Of a DNA stretch of 64,000 nucleotides, positions 9,041-17,892 are shown one piece after another. The stretch lies in contig NZ_JBQKGG010000002.1 in NCBI RefSeq assembly GCF_052118925.1, forward strand, positions 62,001 through 126,000. The letters are read 5' to 3'. The notes beneath the pieces are model-generated. The model searched no databases. It saw nothing but the letters and a program-made list of their open reading frames with translations, and was not told where the DNA came from. Made by a program: the position numbers and the translations under genes. This DNA comes from Lientehia sp934351765 (GTDB taxonomy: Bacteria > Bacillota > Clostridia > Lachnospirales > Lachnospiraceae). Each line of letters opens with the position of its first letter. Position 1 is the stretch's first letter.

Positions 9041-9388
9041 TTAACGAACCAGCTCTTTTACCTTGGCAGCCTTACCAACTCTGTCTCTTAAGTAGAACAG
9101 TTTCGCTCTTCTTACCTTACCACGTCTTACAACTTCAATCTTCTCTACGAAAGGAGAATGTACCGGCCAGGTCTTCTCAACACCGATGCCGTTGGAGTTC
9201 TTACGTACGGTGAAGGTTTCCTTTGCTCCGCCGTTCTGTCTCTTAATAACAGTTCCCTCGAAGATCTGGATTCTTTCACGGGAACCCTCTTTGATCTTAT
9301 TGTATACCTTTACGGTATCACCAACGCGGAATGCGTCTACAGACTCTTTCATCTGGCCTGCTTCGATTGCTTTAATAATGTCGTTCAT
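9041..9388 (-). CDS. rplS: 50S ribosomal protein L19
   Basis: 115 residues, including DTVKVYNKIKEGSRERIQ and WPVHSPFVEKIEVVRRGKVRRAKLFYLR, which are diagnostic of L19. The ATG at 9388 has a perfect AAGGAGG 6 bases upstream; the frame could extend further but without signal. It lies downstream of trmD, the usual order. Confidence 0.97.
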   Translation of the reverse strand: MNDIIKAIEAGQMKESVDAFRVGDTVKVYNKIKEGSRERIQIFEGTVIKRQNGGAKETFTVRKNSNGIGVEKTWPVHSPFVEKIEVVRRGKVRRAKLFYLRDRVGKAAKVKELVR

Positions 9389-9473
9389 CTGCGACCTCCT
9401 TAGATTATTCGATGTTCTTAATGCATTACGCAACAGCGGACCATCTCTTATCGTTCACAACTCATTAACTTTA

Positions 9474-10214
9474 TCATACTTCACCGGTAAAATCAAGTGT
9501 TTTTACCAGCTCTTTTTCTTTTTCCGTCAGCTCTGCCTGTTTTAACAGATCCGGTCTCCATTTCGCTGTCCGGATCACTGACTGCTCCCTCCGCCATTTG
9601 TCCACATTTCCGTGGTGGCCGGACAGCAATACATCGGGAACACGCTTTCCCATGAATTCCTCCGGTCTGGTGTACTGGGGATATTCCAGCAGGTTATCAT
9701 GAAAGGTTTCAAACTCGGCGGAGACATCATTATTGAGCACACCGGGAACCAGCCTGGAGATGCAGTCGATCATGACCATGGCCGGAAGCTCGCCTCCGGT
9801 CAGCACATAATCACCGATGGAAACCTGATCCGTCACCACCAGCTCCAGCGCCCGCTCATCGATTCCTTCATAATGGCCGCAGAGAAACACCAGATCCTCC
9901 TCCTTCGCCAGCTCCTCTGCCATGGACTGGTCAAAGACCTTTCCCTGAGGCGTCATATAAATAACACGGGGCTTTCTCCCGATCTTTTCCTCAATCGATT
10001 TTGCCGCCAGATAGACCGGTTCCGCCTGCATGACCATGCCGGCTCCGCCGCCGTAGGGATAATCGTCTACCCGGTTATGCTTGTTTTTTGTAAAGTCGCG
10101 GATATCGACCGCATCCAGCTCCAGAAGCCCCTTTGCCTCCGCCCGGCCGATAATGCTGGTACGAAGTCCGCCGAGCACCATGTCCGGAAACAGCGTCAGA
10201 ATATGATATCTCAT
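9474..10214 (-). CDS. trmD: tRNA (guanine-37-N1)-methyltransferase
   Basis: 246 residues of the SPOUT class. It methylates G37 next to the anticodon to prevent frameshifting. Motifs are ILTLFPDMV at the N-terminus, DYPYGGGAGMVM, LCGHYEGIDERA and ISIGDYVLTGGELP-like knot residues. The ATG follows AGGAGG. It is separated from rimM by 12 bases. Confidence 0.97.
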   Translation of the reverse strand: MRYHILTLFPDMVLGGLRTSIIGRAEAKGLLELDAVDIRDFTKNKHNRVDDYPYGGGAGMVMQAEPVYLAAKSIEEKIGRKPRVIYMTPQGKVFDQSMAEELAKEEDLVFLCGHYEGIDERALELVVTDQVSIGDYVLTGGELPAMVMIDCISRLVPGVLNNDVSAEFETFHDNLLEYPQYTRPEEFMGKRVPDVLLSGHHGNVDKWRREQSVIRTAKWRPDLLKQAELTEKEKELVKTLDFTGEV

Positions 10215-10226
10215 AAGCGCCTCCTC

Positions 10227-10739
10227 CTACAGATCCAGAAGTCCGTCCATCACATGAACCAGAATCTCGCCCTTTTCCAGATCCACCTTTTTCACGCACT
10301 CCTCGATATACGGCAGAAGAACCGTTTTTCCGTTCTCCATCTCCACCTCATACACATCGTTTGCACCGGTCTGGAGCACATCCTTCATGACCCCCAGCTT
10401 CTCGCCCTCGTCAGTCATAACCGTAAGTCCGATGAGGTCGGCAATGTAATACTCGCCCTCCTCCAGCGGCATGGCATCCTTCCGGTCAATCCACAGCTCG
10501 GCATTTTTATATTGTTCAACTTCATTGATGTCGTTATATTCCCTGAATTTTACGATCACAAACTGCTTGAAAAACTTCACACTCTGAATGGTCAGAGGCA
10601 GGGTCTCTTTTCTGGTGACCAGATATACCTGTTTTAACTTTTTATAGCGCGCCGGATCGTCGGTCGTGGGAAATACCTTTACCTCCCCGCGGATCCCGTG
10701 GGTCGATGTGATCACTCCAACTCGCAGTCTGTCTGTCAT
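10227..10739 (-). CDS. rimM: 16S rRNA processing protein RimM
   Basis: 170 residues. The N-terminal RimM domain (VGVITSTHGIRGEVKVFPTTDDP) is followed by a PRC-barrel (YYIADLIGLTVMTDEGEKLG). It assists 30S head maturation. The ATG follows GAGG. It lies in the expected place between khpA and trmD. Confidence 0.96.
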   Translation of the reverse strand: MTDRLRVGVITSTHGIRGEVKVFPTTDDPARYKKLKQVYLVTRKETLPLTIQSVKFFKQFVIVKFREYNDINEVEQYKNAELWIDRKDAMPLEEGEYYIADLIGLTVMTDEGEKLGVMKDVLQTGANDVYEVEMENGKTVLLPYIEECVKKVDLEKGEILVHVMDGLLDL

Positions 10740-10814
10740 GGTTTTTCCTCATTTCTCATGGAATCATTTACGATAAAAGGCTGCCGCTTTTCGGCGACAG
10801 CCAGGCTTTTGTCC

Positions 10815-11042
10815 TTACTGAATCTCCAGAACCGCTTTTTTATCCTCGCGGGACGCAGCAGCTTTTACAACAGAACGGATCGCTTTTGCGATTCTTCCCT
10901 GCTTGCCGATAACCTTTCCCATATCGGACGGATCTACGGTCAGCTCCAGAACGGTCTCTTCTCCCTCTTCCTTTTCCGTTACGGAAACAGCATCGGGATT
11001 GTCAACCAGGGCTTTAGCAATTACTTCCACTAATTCTTTCAT
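10815..11042 (-). CDS. khpA: KH-domain RNA-binding protein KhpA (YlqC)
   Basis: 75 residues, consisting almost entirely of one KH fold with the GxxG loop in MGKVIGKQGRIAKAIR. The family acts with KhpB/EloR on RNAs of cell elongation in other Firmicutes. The second ATG (11042) is preferred because GGAGG is 7 bases away, while the first is only one base from it. It follows rpsP. Confidence 0.93.
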   Translation of the reverse strand: MKELVEVIAKALVDNPDAVSVTEKEEGEETVLELTVDPSDMGKVIGKQGRIAKAIRSVVKAAASREDKKAVLEIQ

Positions 11043-11062
11043 CGCCATACCTCCAGTACGGA

Positions 11063-11308
11063 TTATTTTTCAATACCGGCGATCTTCAGAAGCTTTGCAA
11101 CCGTCTCGGTCGGCTGTGCGCCGTTAGCGAGCCACTTCTTTGCCAGCTCCTCATCGATCTTGATTACGCTGGGCTCCTTAGTCGGATCATAGTAACCAAG
11201 CTCCTCGATGAATCTGCCATCTCTGGGAGAGCGGGAATCTGCAACGATCACTCTATAAAAAGGTGCCTTCTTCTGACCCATTCTCTTTAATCTCATCTTT
11301 ACTGCCAT
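11063..11308 (-). CDS. rpsP: 30S ribosomal protein S16
   Basis: 81 residues: MAVKMRLKRMGQKKAPFYR, ADSRSPRDGRFIEELGYYDP. The ATG at 11308 has AGGAGG 8 bases upstream. It lies directly downstream of ffh. Confidence 0.97.
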   Translation of the reverse strand: MAVKMRLKRMGQKKAPFYRVIVADSRSPRDGRFIEELGYYDPTKEPSVIKIDEELAKKWLANGAQPTETVAKLLKIAGIEK

Positions 11309-11346
11309 TTCTTTCACCTCCTGGTTTATTTTGCAACTTCAATTTA

Positions 11347-12684
11347 TCAAAAAGGAAGCTTGAATCTTCCCTTTTTTCCTGCCTTGCCCATCATGCCGGA
11401 CATCTGCTTCATCATCTTCCGGCTCTGTTCATGCTGTTTCATCAGCCGGTTGACCTCTGCAATATCCACACCGGCTCCTGCTGCGATCCGCTTCTTTCTC
11501 GACGGATTGATCAGACCGGGATTGGCCCGTTCTGCCGGGGTCATGGAATAGATGATCGCTTTTGTCCGATCCATGGCGCCTTCATCGATGGTCACGTTTT
11601 TCATCTTGCTTCCCATACCGGGGAGCATGCTCAGCATATCGCCGATACCGCCCATCTTCTTGATCTGATCCATCTGCTCCAGATAGTCATTGAAATCGAA
11701 CTCAGCCTTTTTGAACTTCTGTTCCATTTTCTTGGCCTGTTCTTCATCAAACTGTGCTTCGGCTTTCTCGATCAGAGTCAGTACATCGCCCATTCCAAGG
11801 ATTCTCGATGCCATCCGATCCGGATAAAACTGCTCCAGATCCTCCAGCTTCTCGCCCATGCCCACATACAGGATCGGTTTTTCCGTTACGGCACGAATGG
11901 AAAGAGCCGCACCGCCTCTTGTATCGCCGTCCAGCTTGGTCACGATCACACCATCGATTCCGATCTTTTCATTGAACATGCTGGCCGCATTGACTGCGTC
12001 CTGTCCGGTCATGGCATCTACCACCAGAACCGTCTGATCGACTTCGACGTTCTCCTTGATCTCCTGAAGCTCTGCCATCATATCTTCATCAATATGAAGA
12101 CGTCCGGCTGTATCTAAAATAATGACATTGTTGTTGTTTTTCGCCGCATGCTCGATGGCTGCCCTGGCGATATTCACCGGGCTTATCTTCTCTCCCATGG
12201 CAAACACGGGAACGCCCTGCTTTTCTCCGTTGACCTGGAGCTGTTTTACCGCTGCGGGACGATAGACATCGCAGGCCACTAAAAGGGGCCTCTTTCCCTT
12301 CGCCTTAAACTTCCCGGCCAGCTTTGCCGAGGTAGTGGTTTTACCGGCTCCCTGCAGACCGACCATCATGATCACGGTTGCGGCACTTCCCGGCTTCAGG
12401 GCAATCTCCGTTGTCTCGGAACCCAGAAGGGAAACCATTTCCTCGTTTACAATTTTTATTACCATCTGTCCCGGCGTCAGGCTGTTAAGCACATCCTGAC
12501 CGACAGCTCTTGCTTCCACTGATTTGATAAACTGCTTTACGACCTTAAAGCTTACATCGGCCTCCAGAAGCGCCATTTTTACTTCTTTTAACGCCGCCTT
12601 GACGTCAGCCTCGCTGAGACGTCCCTTTCCGCGCAGCTTTTTAAATACGTTCTGCAGTTTGTCGGATAAGCTTTCAAATGCCAA
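11347..12684 (-). CDS. ffh: Signal recognition particle protein Ffh (SRP54)
   Basis: 445 residues. It binds signal sequences and 4.5S/6S RNA and targets ribosomes to the membrane with FtsY. The N domain is helical; the G domain has GLQGAGKTTTSAKLA, DTAGRLHID and TKLDGDTRGGAAL; the M domain is Met-rich (MLPGMGSKMKN) and ends with a Met/Lys tail. It is translated with ylxM upstream. ftsY is not adjacent here. Confidence 0.98.
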   Translation of the reverse strand: MAFESLSDKLQNVFKKLRGKGRLSEADVKAALKEVKMALLEADVSFKVVKQFIKSVEARAVGQDVLNSLTPGQMVIKIVNEEMVSLLGSETTEIALKPGSAATVIMMVGLQGAGKTTTSAKLAGKFKAKGKRPLLVACDVYRPAAVKQLQVNGEKQGVPVFAMGEKISPVNIARAAIEHAAKNNNNVIILDTAGRLHIDEDMMAELQEIKENVEVDQTVLVVDAMTGQDAVNAASMFNEKIGIDGVIVTKLDGDTRGGAALSIRAVTEKPILYVGMGEKLEDLEQFYPDRMASRILGMGDVLTLIEKAEAQFDEEQAKKMEQKFKKAEFDFNDYLEQMDQIKKMGGIGDMLSMLPGMGSKMKNVTIDEGAMDRTKAIIYSMTPAERANPGLINPSRKKRIAAGAGVDIAEVNRLMKQHEQSRKMMKQMSGMMGKAGKKGRFKLPF

Positions 12685-12698
12685 TGTTTTCCTCCGCC

Positions 12699-13040
12699 TT
12701 ACAACTCACTGATCTCCCGGGAAATCTCTTCGATCCGGTAAACCAGCTCCCGGTTTTCCGTTTTCCGGAATTCCTGGGTCAGCCTGTGGATTTCTTTTAC
12801 TTTTTCGCGGGTCTTTAAGAATTTCTCTACCAGCCCCAGCTTTTCTTCATATTCCTGCAGGGTCTTATTACAGCGCCGGATCAGATCATGAACCCCCTGT
12901 CTGGAGATCCCCCGCTCCTCGGCCGCTTCGCTGAACGATAAGTCGTTAAACACGACATCCTCATAGACCTGCTTCTGGTGGTCCGTCAGAAGCTCTCCGT
13001 AAAAATCATACAGAAGCGTCTGTTCCACAATTTTTTCCAT
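12699..13040 (-). CDS. ylxM: YlxM/p13-like putative DNA-binding protein
   Basis: 113 residues with a sigma-70 region 4-like helix-turn-helix (LTDHQKQVYEDVVFNDLSFSEAAEERGISRQGVHDLI; the helix pair is around residues 30-52) followed by a coiled tail. It normally precedes ffh and in streptococci modulates SRP function. It is the first gene of the unit, only about 14 bases from the predicted transcription start, with an AAGGCGGTG site. Confidence 0.93.
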   Translation of the reverse strand: MEKIVEQTLLYDFYGELLTDHQKQVYEDVVFNDLSFSEAAEERGISRQGVHDLIRRCNKTLQEYEEKLGLVEKFLKTREKVKEIHRLTQEFRKTENRELVYRIEEISREISEL

Positions 13041-13060
13041 GGTTTTTCACCGCCTTGTAT

Positions 13061-13105
13061 ATCATACAGGATATGAGGCGGGCTGTCAAGTGTTTTTTCT
13101 TGACA
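13061..13105 (-). promoter_or_regulatory. Promoter of the ylxM-ffh operon with an overlapping inverted repeat
   Basis: Minus strand: TTGACA (13089-13084), a 17-base spacer and TATGAT (13066-13061). The -35 box is half of a perfect inverted repeat, TGTCAAG - 8 bases - CTTGACA (13084-13105), which could be an operator. The predicted leader is very short. Confidence 0.8.
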
Positions 13106-13215
13106 GTTATCATGTAACTCGCCTGTAACTCCTTTAACTCCTTTACAAACCATTTCAATGCTATATCTATTTCTTTTTAAACATAACAGCTAAATATATT
13201 TACCCCACTTTCTTG

Positions 13216-15028
13216 TTAAAACTCTTTTTTACTTAATTCCTCAATGGCCTCCTTGGGGTTCATATATTTAAGCATTATTTTGTCGTTCCAATTTCTGATA
13301 ACATTTTGGAATAAAAGATACTGTATATTTCGTATTATATCAGACTCTTTATACATATCTTTATCAGTTACCAATACCGCTTTCTTTCGATTTTTCGATT
13401 CCGAATATATTTGCATAAGTGCTTCTCTTTTCTCACTTTCCGAACGCTTCCCTCTAACTAACAAATCCGGTCGTTTTTCTGCTAATAATGCATTTAAATT
13501 GTCATAAACATATTTTTCCTTTTTATTTAACGCATAATACGGAATAATGCTCCCATCATATGGATTAATATATATATGATTCCAATAGTCAATATCAATA
13601 ATACATCCATGTATTTTACCGTTTCCTCCGATTTGTTTTACATGAGCCGAAGCCGAATTTAATGCACATATATATTTATCCATTGTAGACTTTAAAAAGC
13701 AACCATATACATCAATATTTTTCCAGTAATAATCAATATTATATTGCAGTTGTCTAGATCTCCCACCATCTAATAACATCAGTTGATCATCAGAATTATA
13801 GTATACAAACATATAGAAATCGCATTTTTTGATCAAATAAATTTGTTTTTCAGAAACTTTCTTATTTATTTTTGCTTTGATATTTTTCCCAATATTAAAA
13901 TCTATATATTGCTCATATGTAATTTTATAAATTCCATCTTGATACTCTTTAAAAGCATCGTAAGAACCATCTATATAAAAATATTTCAAAGCATAGTCAT
14001 CGCTAGAATATCCAACCTGATTATCTGCAAATATCTTTTTTTCTTTTGTAGTTTCCAAAAAATCCTGATGTGTATGACCATTTACATATATATAATGGGG
14101 ACTATATTTACTTATAGTCCAATTGGCAAACGGAGTATGTGTTAGTATGATTACTTGTGATTCTTTTAATGCATCTAATACCTTTAAATATCCATTCTCA
14201 CATTTCTTTGATTCTTCAATATCTTCTTTTAATGTAGTTATAATATCCAAATATAACCCGAACTCTGCATTATATATCCTTCCTCTAGAGTTCTTGGTTT
14301 TGCAACGCCCTGAAAAACCAAGCCCACCATAAACAATCAATTTTGCTCGCTTTGAATATTCTAACAACTTGCAGGGTTCAATGGAAAGTAATTCATTATT
14401 AGAAATAATCTTTTTATCAAAAAAAGGGATTATATCTCCATTCTCAGTCATTTCATCATAAAAAAAAGCCAGTTCGTTATGAAGAAATATAATATTATGT
14501 TTTATACAAATAGTCCTATATTTTTCTACAATATAAGCCAATTCTCTGGCTTTCTCCTCATTCAAATCCCATATCTCATGATTACCCAAGACAAAGACAA
14601 TCACTCCGTTTCTTTTTATCCGTAATTGGGCAAAAAAAATAATCAACATTTAGCGAAAAATCTGAAATATCCCCCGCAATTAAAAGCGGTTCATCTCCAT
14701 TTCCACCATTCATTTTAGAAATAACATGATCTATATATCTGCTATCTGTTACGCCCTCAAATCCTTTCTTAGCTTTGCACTCAGTATGTAAATCACTTAT
14801 ATAATATACTGCCCTTCCAGTTTGTTTATTTCTTTCATGAACACATGGATTTCCACTAATCACCGATTCCATTTTATAAAAAACATCATTATTTTCTCTA
14901 TATTTTTCACTCACCCTACCCACAAATTCTCTTCTCGCGCTACTATTTATTTCAAATAACCATTTAGTTATTATTTTTATTACTATATCACATTTTACGA
15001 CATTTTGCATCTCTTGTTCGACAGACAT
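13216..15028 (-). pseudogene. Calcineurin-like metallophosphoesterase, frameshifted at a run of eight A
   Basis: About 600 residues if the frame is repaired. All five metal motifs are visible: ISDLHTE and LLIAGDISD in the first part (15028 to about 14640), and GNHEIWDL, IILTHTP and VNGHTHQDF in the second. The break falls in eight A (plus strand 14632-14639); seven would join NVDYFF to AQLRIKRNG. The rest of the protein (an N-terminal helical region and a long C-terminal half) is unknown to me. The DNA is strikingly AT-rich compared with flanking ffh and leuS, a sign of transfer. It is a lone gene between two housekeeping units. The start is uncertain, with no clear ribosome site. Confidence 0.75.
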
Positions 15029-15042
15029 TCATATTCATAAGA

Positions 15043-15086
15043 AAAGAGAAGCTTCTTTCCTGTAAACAGGATCAGCTTCTCTTTTC
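15043..15086 (-). terminator. Terminator of leuS
   Basis: Minus strand: AAAAGAGAAGCT and AGCTTCTCTTTT pair around an inner stem (CCTG / CAGG), ending in a T-rich tail. Confidence 0.8.
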
Positions 15087-15100
15087 ATTAGGTGCACTGC

Positions 15101-17518
15101 CTATTTGGCAACAATGTTTATAATTCTTCCGGGAACATAGATTTCCTTTACGATGGTTCCTTTGAGCTTGTCGCCGAGAGCTTCTTTTCCGGCAGCGATG
15201 GCGGTCTCCTTATCTACGTCTACGGGAAGTGTCACTACACACTTGGTCTTGCCGTTGATCTGGACAGCGATTTCTTTCTCATCGTCTGCCATTTTGTTCT
15301 CATCGAACTCCGGCCAGGTATTTCCGCCCTCGAATACGCTGGTGTCGTGTCCCAGCTGGCTCCACAGCTCTTCGCACAGATGAGGAGCGAACGGTGCGAG
15401 CAGCGTAACGGCTGTCTCCAGGGTCTCCTTGTCGATGCCGCCCTCTTTCTTTGCAAGAGCAATCATCTTATTGGTATATTCCATGAAGCCGCTCACCACG
15501 GTATTCAGGCTGAAGCTTTCCAGACGGCTGGTGATGTCATAGACCATCTTATGACGAAGCTTCTCCATCTCCTTGGTAGGCGCCACATTTGCTTCCTTGC
15601 TGTCCAGAACCACGTTCCAGAACCGGTTCAGGAAACGGTTGACTCCATCGATGCCTCTCTCGTCCCACTCGGAATCCAGTTCCGGCGGTCCTACGAAAAG
15701 CTCATACATTCTCAGGGAATCGCAGCCGTAATCTCTTACCAGATCATCGGGGGATACAACGTTGCCCTTGGATTTACTCATCTTGATGCCGTTCTTTCCG
15801 GTGATCATACCCTGATTGAACAGCTTGACAAACGGCTCATCGAAATCTACCACACCGATGTCATGAAGGAACTTGGTATAGAACCGGGAATAGAGCAGAT
15901 GAAGCACGGCATGCTCTACGCCGCCGATATACATATCAACGGGAAGATACTTGTCAGCCTTCTCCTTGGATACCAGCTCCTTGTCGTTTTTGTTGTCCAC
16001 ATAACGAAGGAAGTACCAGGAAGAGCCTGCCCACTGGGGCATGGTGTTGGTTTCTCTCTTTGCAGGGCCTCCGCAGCAGGGGCAGGTAGTATTTACCCAG
16101 CTGTCAATGGCTGCCAGCGGTGACTCGCCGGTACCGGTAGGCTGATAGGATTCCACATCGGGAAGCAGCAGCGGAAGTTCTTCTTCAGGAACCGGAACAC
16201 AGCCGCACTTCTCACAGTGTACGATCGGGATCGGTTCACCCCAGTAACGCTGTCTGGAAAATACCCAGTCACGAAGCTTGTACTGGGTCTTCTTCTTTCC
16301 GAGGCCGCGCTCTTCCATAATATCAGGAACCTTTGCCTTGGCATCCTCAGACTTCATACCGTTGAACTCGCCGGAGTTAATCATGATGCCGGGACCGGTA
16401 TATGCTTCAGTCAGGTTCGGATTTTCCTTTCCGTCCGGTGCAATAACCTGAACGATCGGAATATCGAATTTCTTTGCAAACTCAAAGTCTCTGTCATCAT
16501 GAGCCGGTACGCACATGATGGCGCCGGTACCATAATCTGCCAGTACATAATCAGACAGCCAGATCGGAACCTTTGCTCCGTTGATGGGATCAATGGCATA
16601 GCTTCCGGTGAACACGCCGGTCTTTTCCTTATCCTGGAGACGATCCACATTGGACTTCATGGAAGCCTGGAAAATATACTCATCAACAGCCTTCTTCTGT
16701 TCCGGCGTTGCCAGCCTGGAAGCCATCTCATGCTCCGGAGCCAGAACCATGAAGGTTGCACCGTAAAGGGTATCGGGACGGGTTGTGTATACCTTAATGC
16801 TCTCATCACGTCCGTCTACCTTGAAATCGATCTCAGCACCGTAGGATCTGCCGATCCAGTCGGTCTGCATCTTCTTTACCTTTTCCGGCCAGTCAAGCTT
16901 GTCAAGATCCTCCAGCAGACGATCCGCATAGGAGGTGATCTTTAACATCCACTGCTTTAAATTCTTCTTTGTTACCGGTGAACCACAACGCTCGCAGCAG
17001 CCGTTTACGACCTCTTCGTTTGCCAGACCGGTCTTACAGGACGGACACCAGTTAATAGGCATCTCCTTCTCGTAAGCAAGCCCTGCCTTGAACATTTTTA
17101 CAAAGATCCACTGCGTCCACTTATAGAAGCCGGGATCGGTGGTATTGACTTCCATATCCCAGTCATAAACTGCTGCGATCTGCTTGATCTGTTCGCGGAT
17201 ATGGTTGATGTTGTCTGCAGTGGACTTTGCCGGATGCTCACCCATCTTGATGGCATAATTCTCAGCCGGAAGTCCGAATGCATCCCAGCCCATGGGATGA
17301 ATGATATAGTAGCCCTTTAACATCTTATAACGGCTCCATACATCAGAGATCACGTAGCCTCTCCAGTGTCCGACATGAAGTCCGTTTCCGGACGGATAGG
17401 GGAACATATCCAGACAGTAATATTTCGGTTTCTTTCCGTCATTGACATTGATGGGATGCTCTTCCCAGTTCTTTGTCCATTTCTTTTCAACTTCCTTATG
17501 ATTATAAGGGATTGCCAT
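15101..17518 (-). CDS. leuS: Leucyl-tRNA synthetase
   Basis: 805 residues of class Ia. The HIGH motif is in PYPSGNGLHVGHWRGY and the KMSKS motif in IKMSKSKGNVVSPDD. A zinc-type cluster (NWCPSCKTGL, CCERCGSPV) and a CP1 editing insert (TTRPDTLYGATFMV) are present. It charges tRNA-Leu in the cytoplasm. A T-box leader with its own promoter lies upstream, so expression should respond to uncharged tRNA-Leu. Confidence 0.98.
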   Translation of the reverse strand: MAIPYNHKEVEKKWTKNWEEHPINVNDGKKPKYYCLDMFPYPSGNGLHVGHWRGYVISDVWSRYKMLKGYYIIHPMGWDAFGLPAENYAIKMGEHPAKSTADNINHIREQIKQIAAVYDWDMEVNTTDPGFYKWTQWIFVKMFKAGLAYEKEMPINWCPSCKTGLANEEVVNGCCERCGSPVTKKNLKQWMLKITSYADRLLEDLDKLDWPEKVKKMQTDWIGRSYGAEIDFKVDGRDESIKVYTTRPDTLYGATFMVLAPEHEMASRLATPEQKKAVDEYIFQASMKSNVDRLQDKEKTGVFTGSYAIDPINGAKVPIWLSDYVLADYGTGAIMCVPAHDDRDFEFAKKFDIPIVQVIAPDGKENPNLTEAYTGPGIMINSGEFNGMKSEDAKAKVPDIMEERGLGKKKTQYKLRDWVFSRQRYWGEPIPIVHCEKCGCVPVPEEELPLLLPDVESYQPTGTGESPLAAIDSWVNTTCPCCGGPAKRETNTMPQWAGSSWYFLRYVDNKNDKELVSKEKADKYLPVDMYIGGVEHAVLHLLYSRFYTKFLHDIGVVDFDEPFVKLFNQGMITGKNGIKMSKSKGNVVSPDDLVRDYGCDSLRMYELFVGPPELDSEWDERGIDGVNRFLNRFWNVVLDSKEANVAPTKEMEKLRHKMVYDITSRLESFSLNTVVSGFMEYTNKMIALAKKEGGIDKETLETAVTLLAPFAPHLCEELWSQLGHDTSVFEGGNTWPEFDENKMADDEKEIAVQINGKTKCVVTLPVDVDKETAIAAGKEALGDKLKGTIVKEIYVPGRIINIVAK

Positions 17519-17589
17519 GGTTTCTTACGTCCTTTCTTGAAAAATATGCGAAGCGTTCTGTTTCACGAAACATGTTCCATGGAACAAAA

Positions 17590-17845
17590 ACAGCCTTTCT
17601 TCTCTCTTATAGAGACGAAAGGCTTATTCGCGGTACCACTCTATTTCACGGCAAAGCCGTGCACTCATGGATTCTGTAACGGGAATGCCCGCCCGCGCCT
17701 ACTGAAAAAGCCCTGCTTTTCGTTCTGTACGGGAACTCCGAGATCAGTTCAGTCGGCTCCGGCCCTGCCTCGCACCGCCCGGCAGTTCTCTGTTTCCGGC
17801 ATTTCCGCCCTACTACTTCTCTTCCTTGTTTTTCTCATATGGATT
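17590..17845 (-). promoter_or_regulatory. T-box riboswitch leader of leuS
   Basis: Minus strand: the T-box sequence AGAGTGGTACCGCG (17642-17629) is followed by a terminator hairpin (GCCTTTCGTCTCT / AGAGAAGAAAGGC, then a T run, 17624-17590). The upstream part up to the promoter holds the stem I region. A CTC triplet in GATCTCGGAG may be the Leu specifier, but I could not prove the fold. Confidence 0.88.
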
Positions 17846-17846
17846 T

Positions 17847-17875
17847 ATCTTATCTCACAACGTTTTATTTGTCAA
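17847..17875 (-). promoter_or_regulatory. Promoter of the leuS T-box transcript
   Basis: Minus strand: TTGACA (17875-17870), 17 bases, TAAGAT (17852-17847). It lies right after the galK stop. Confidence 0.8.
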
Positions 17876-17892
17876 GACTGCAGTCCGATTTC

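Noticed and set aside
13100..13128. A plus-strand promoter starting at TTGACA 13100.
   Set aside because: The position 17 bases on reads CTGTAA, and downstream lies only the 3' end of a minus-strand gene. The hexamer is the second arm of the inverted repeat.
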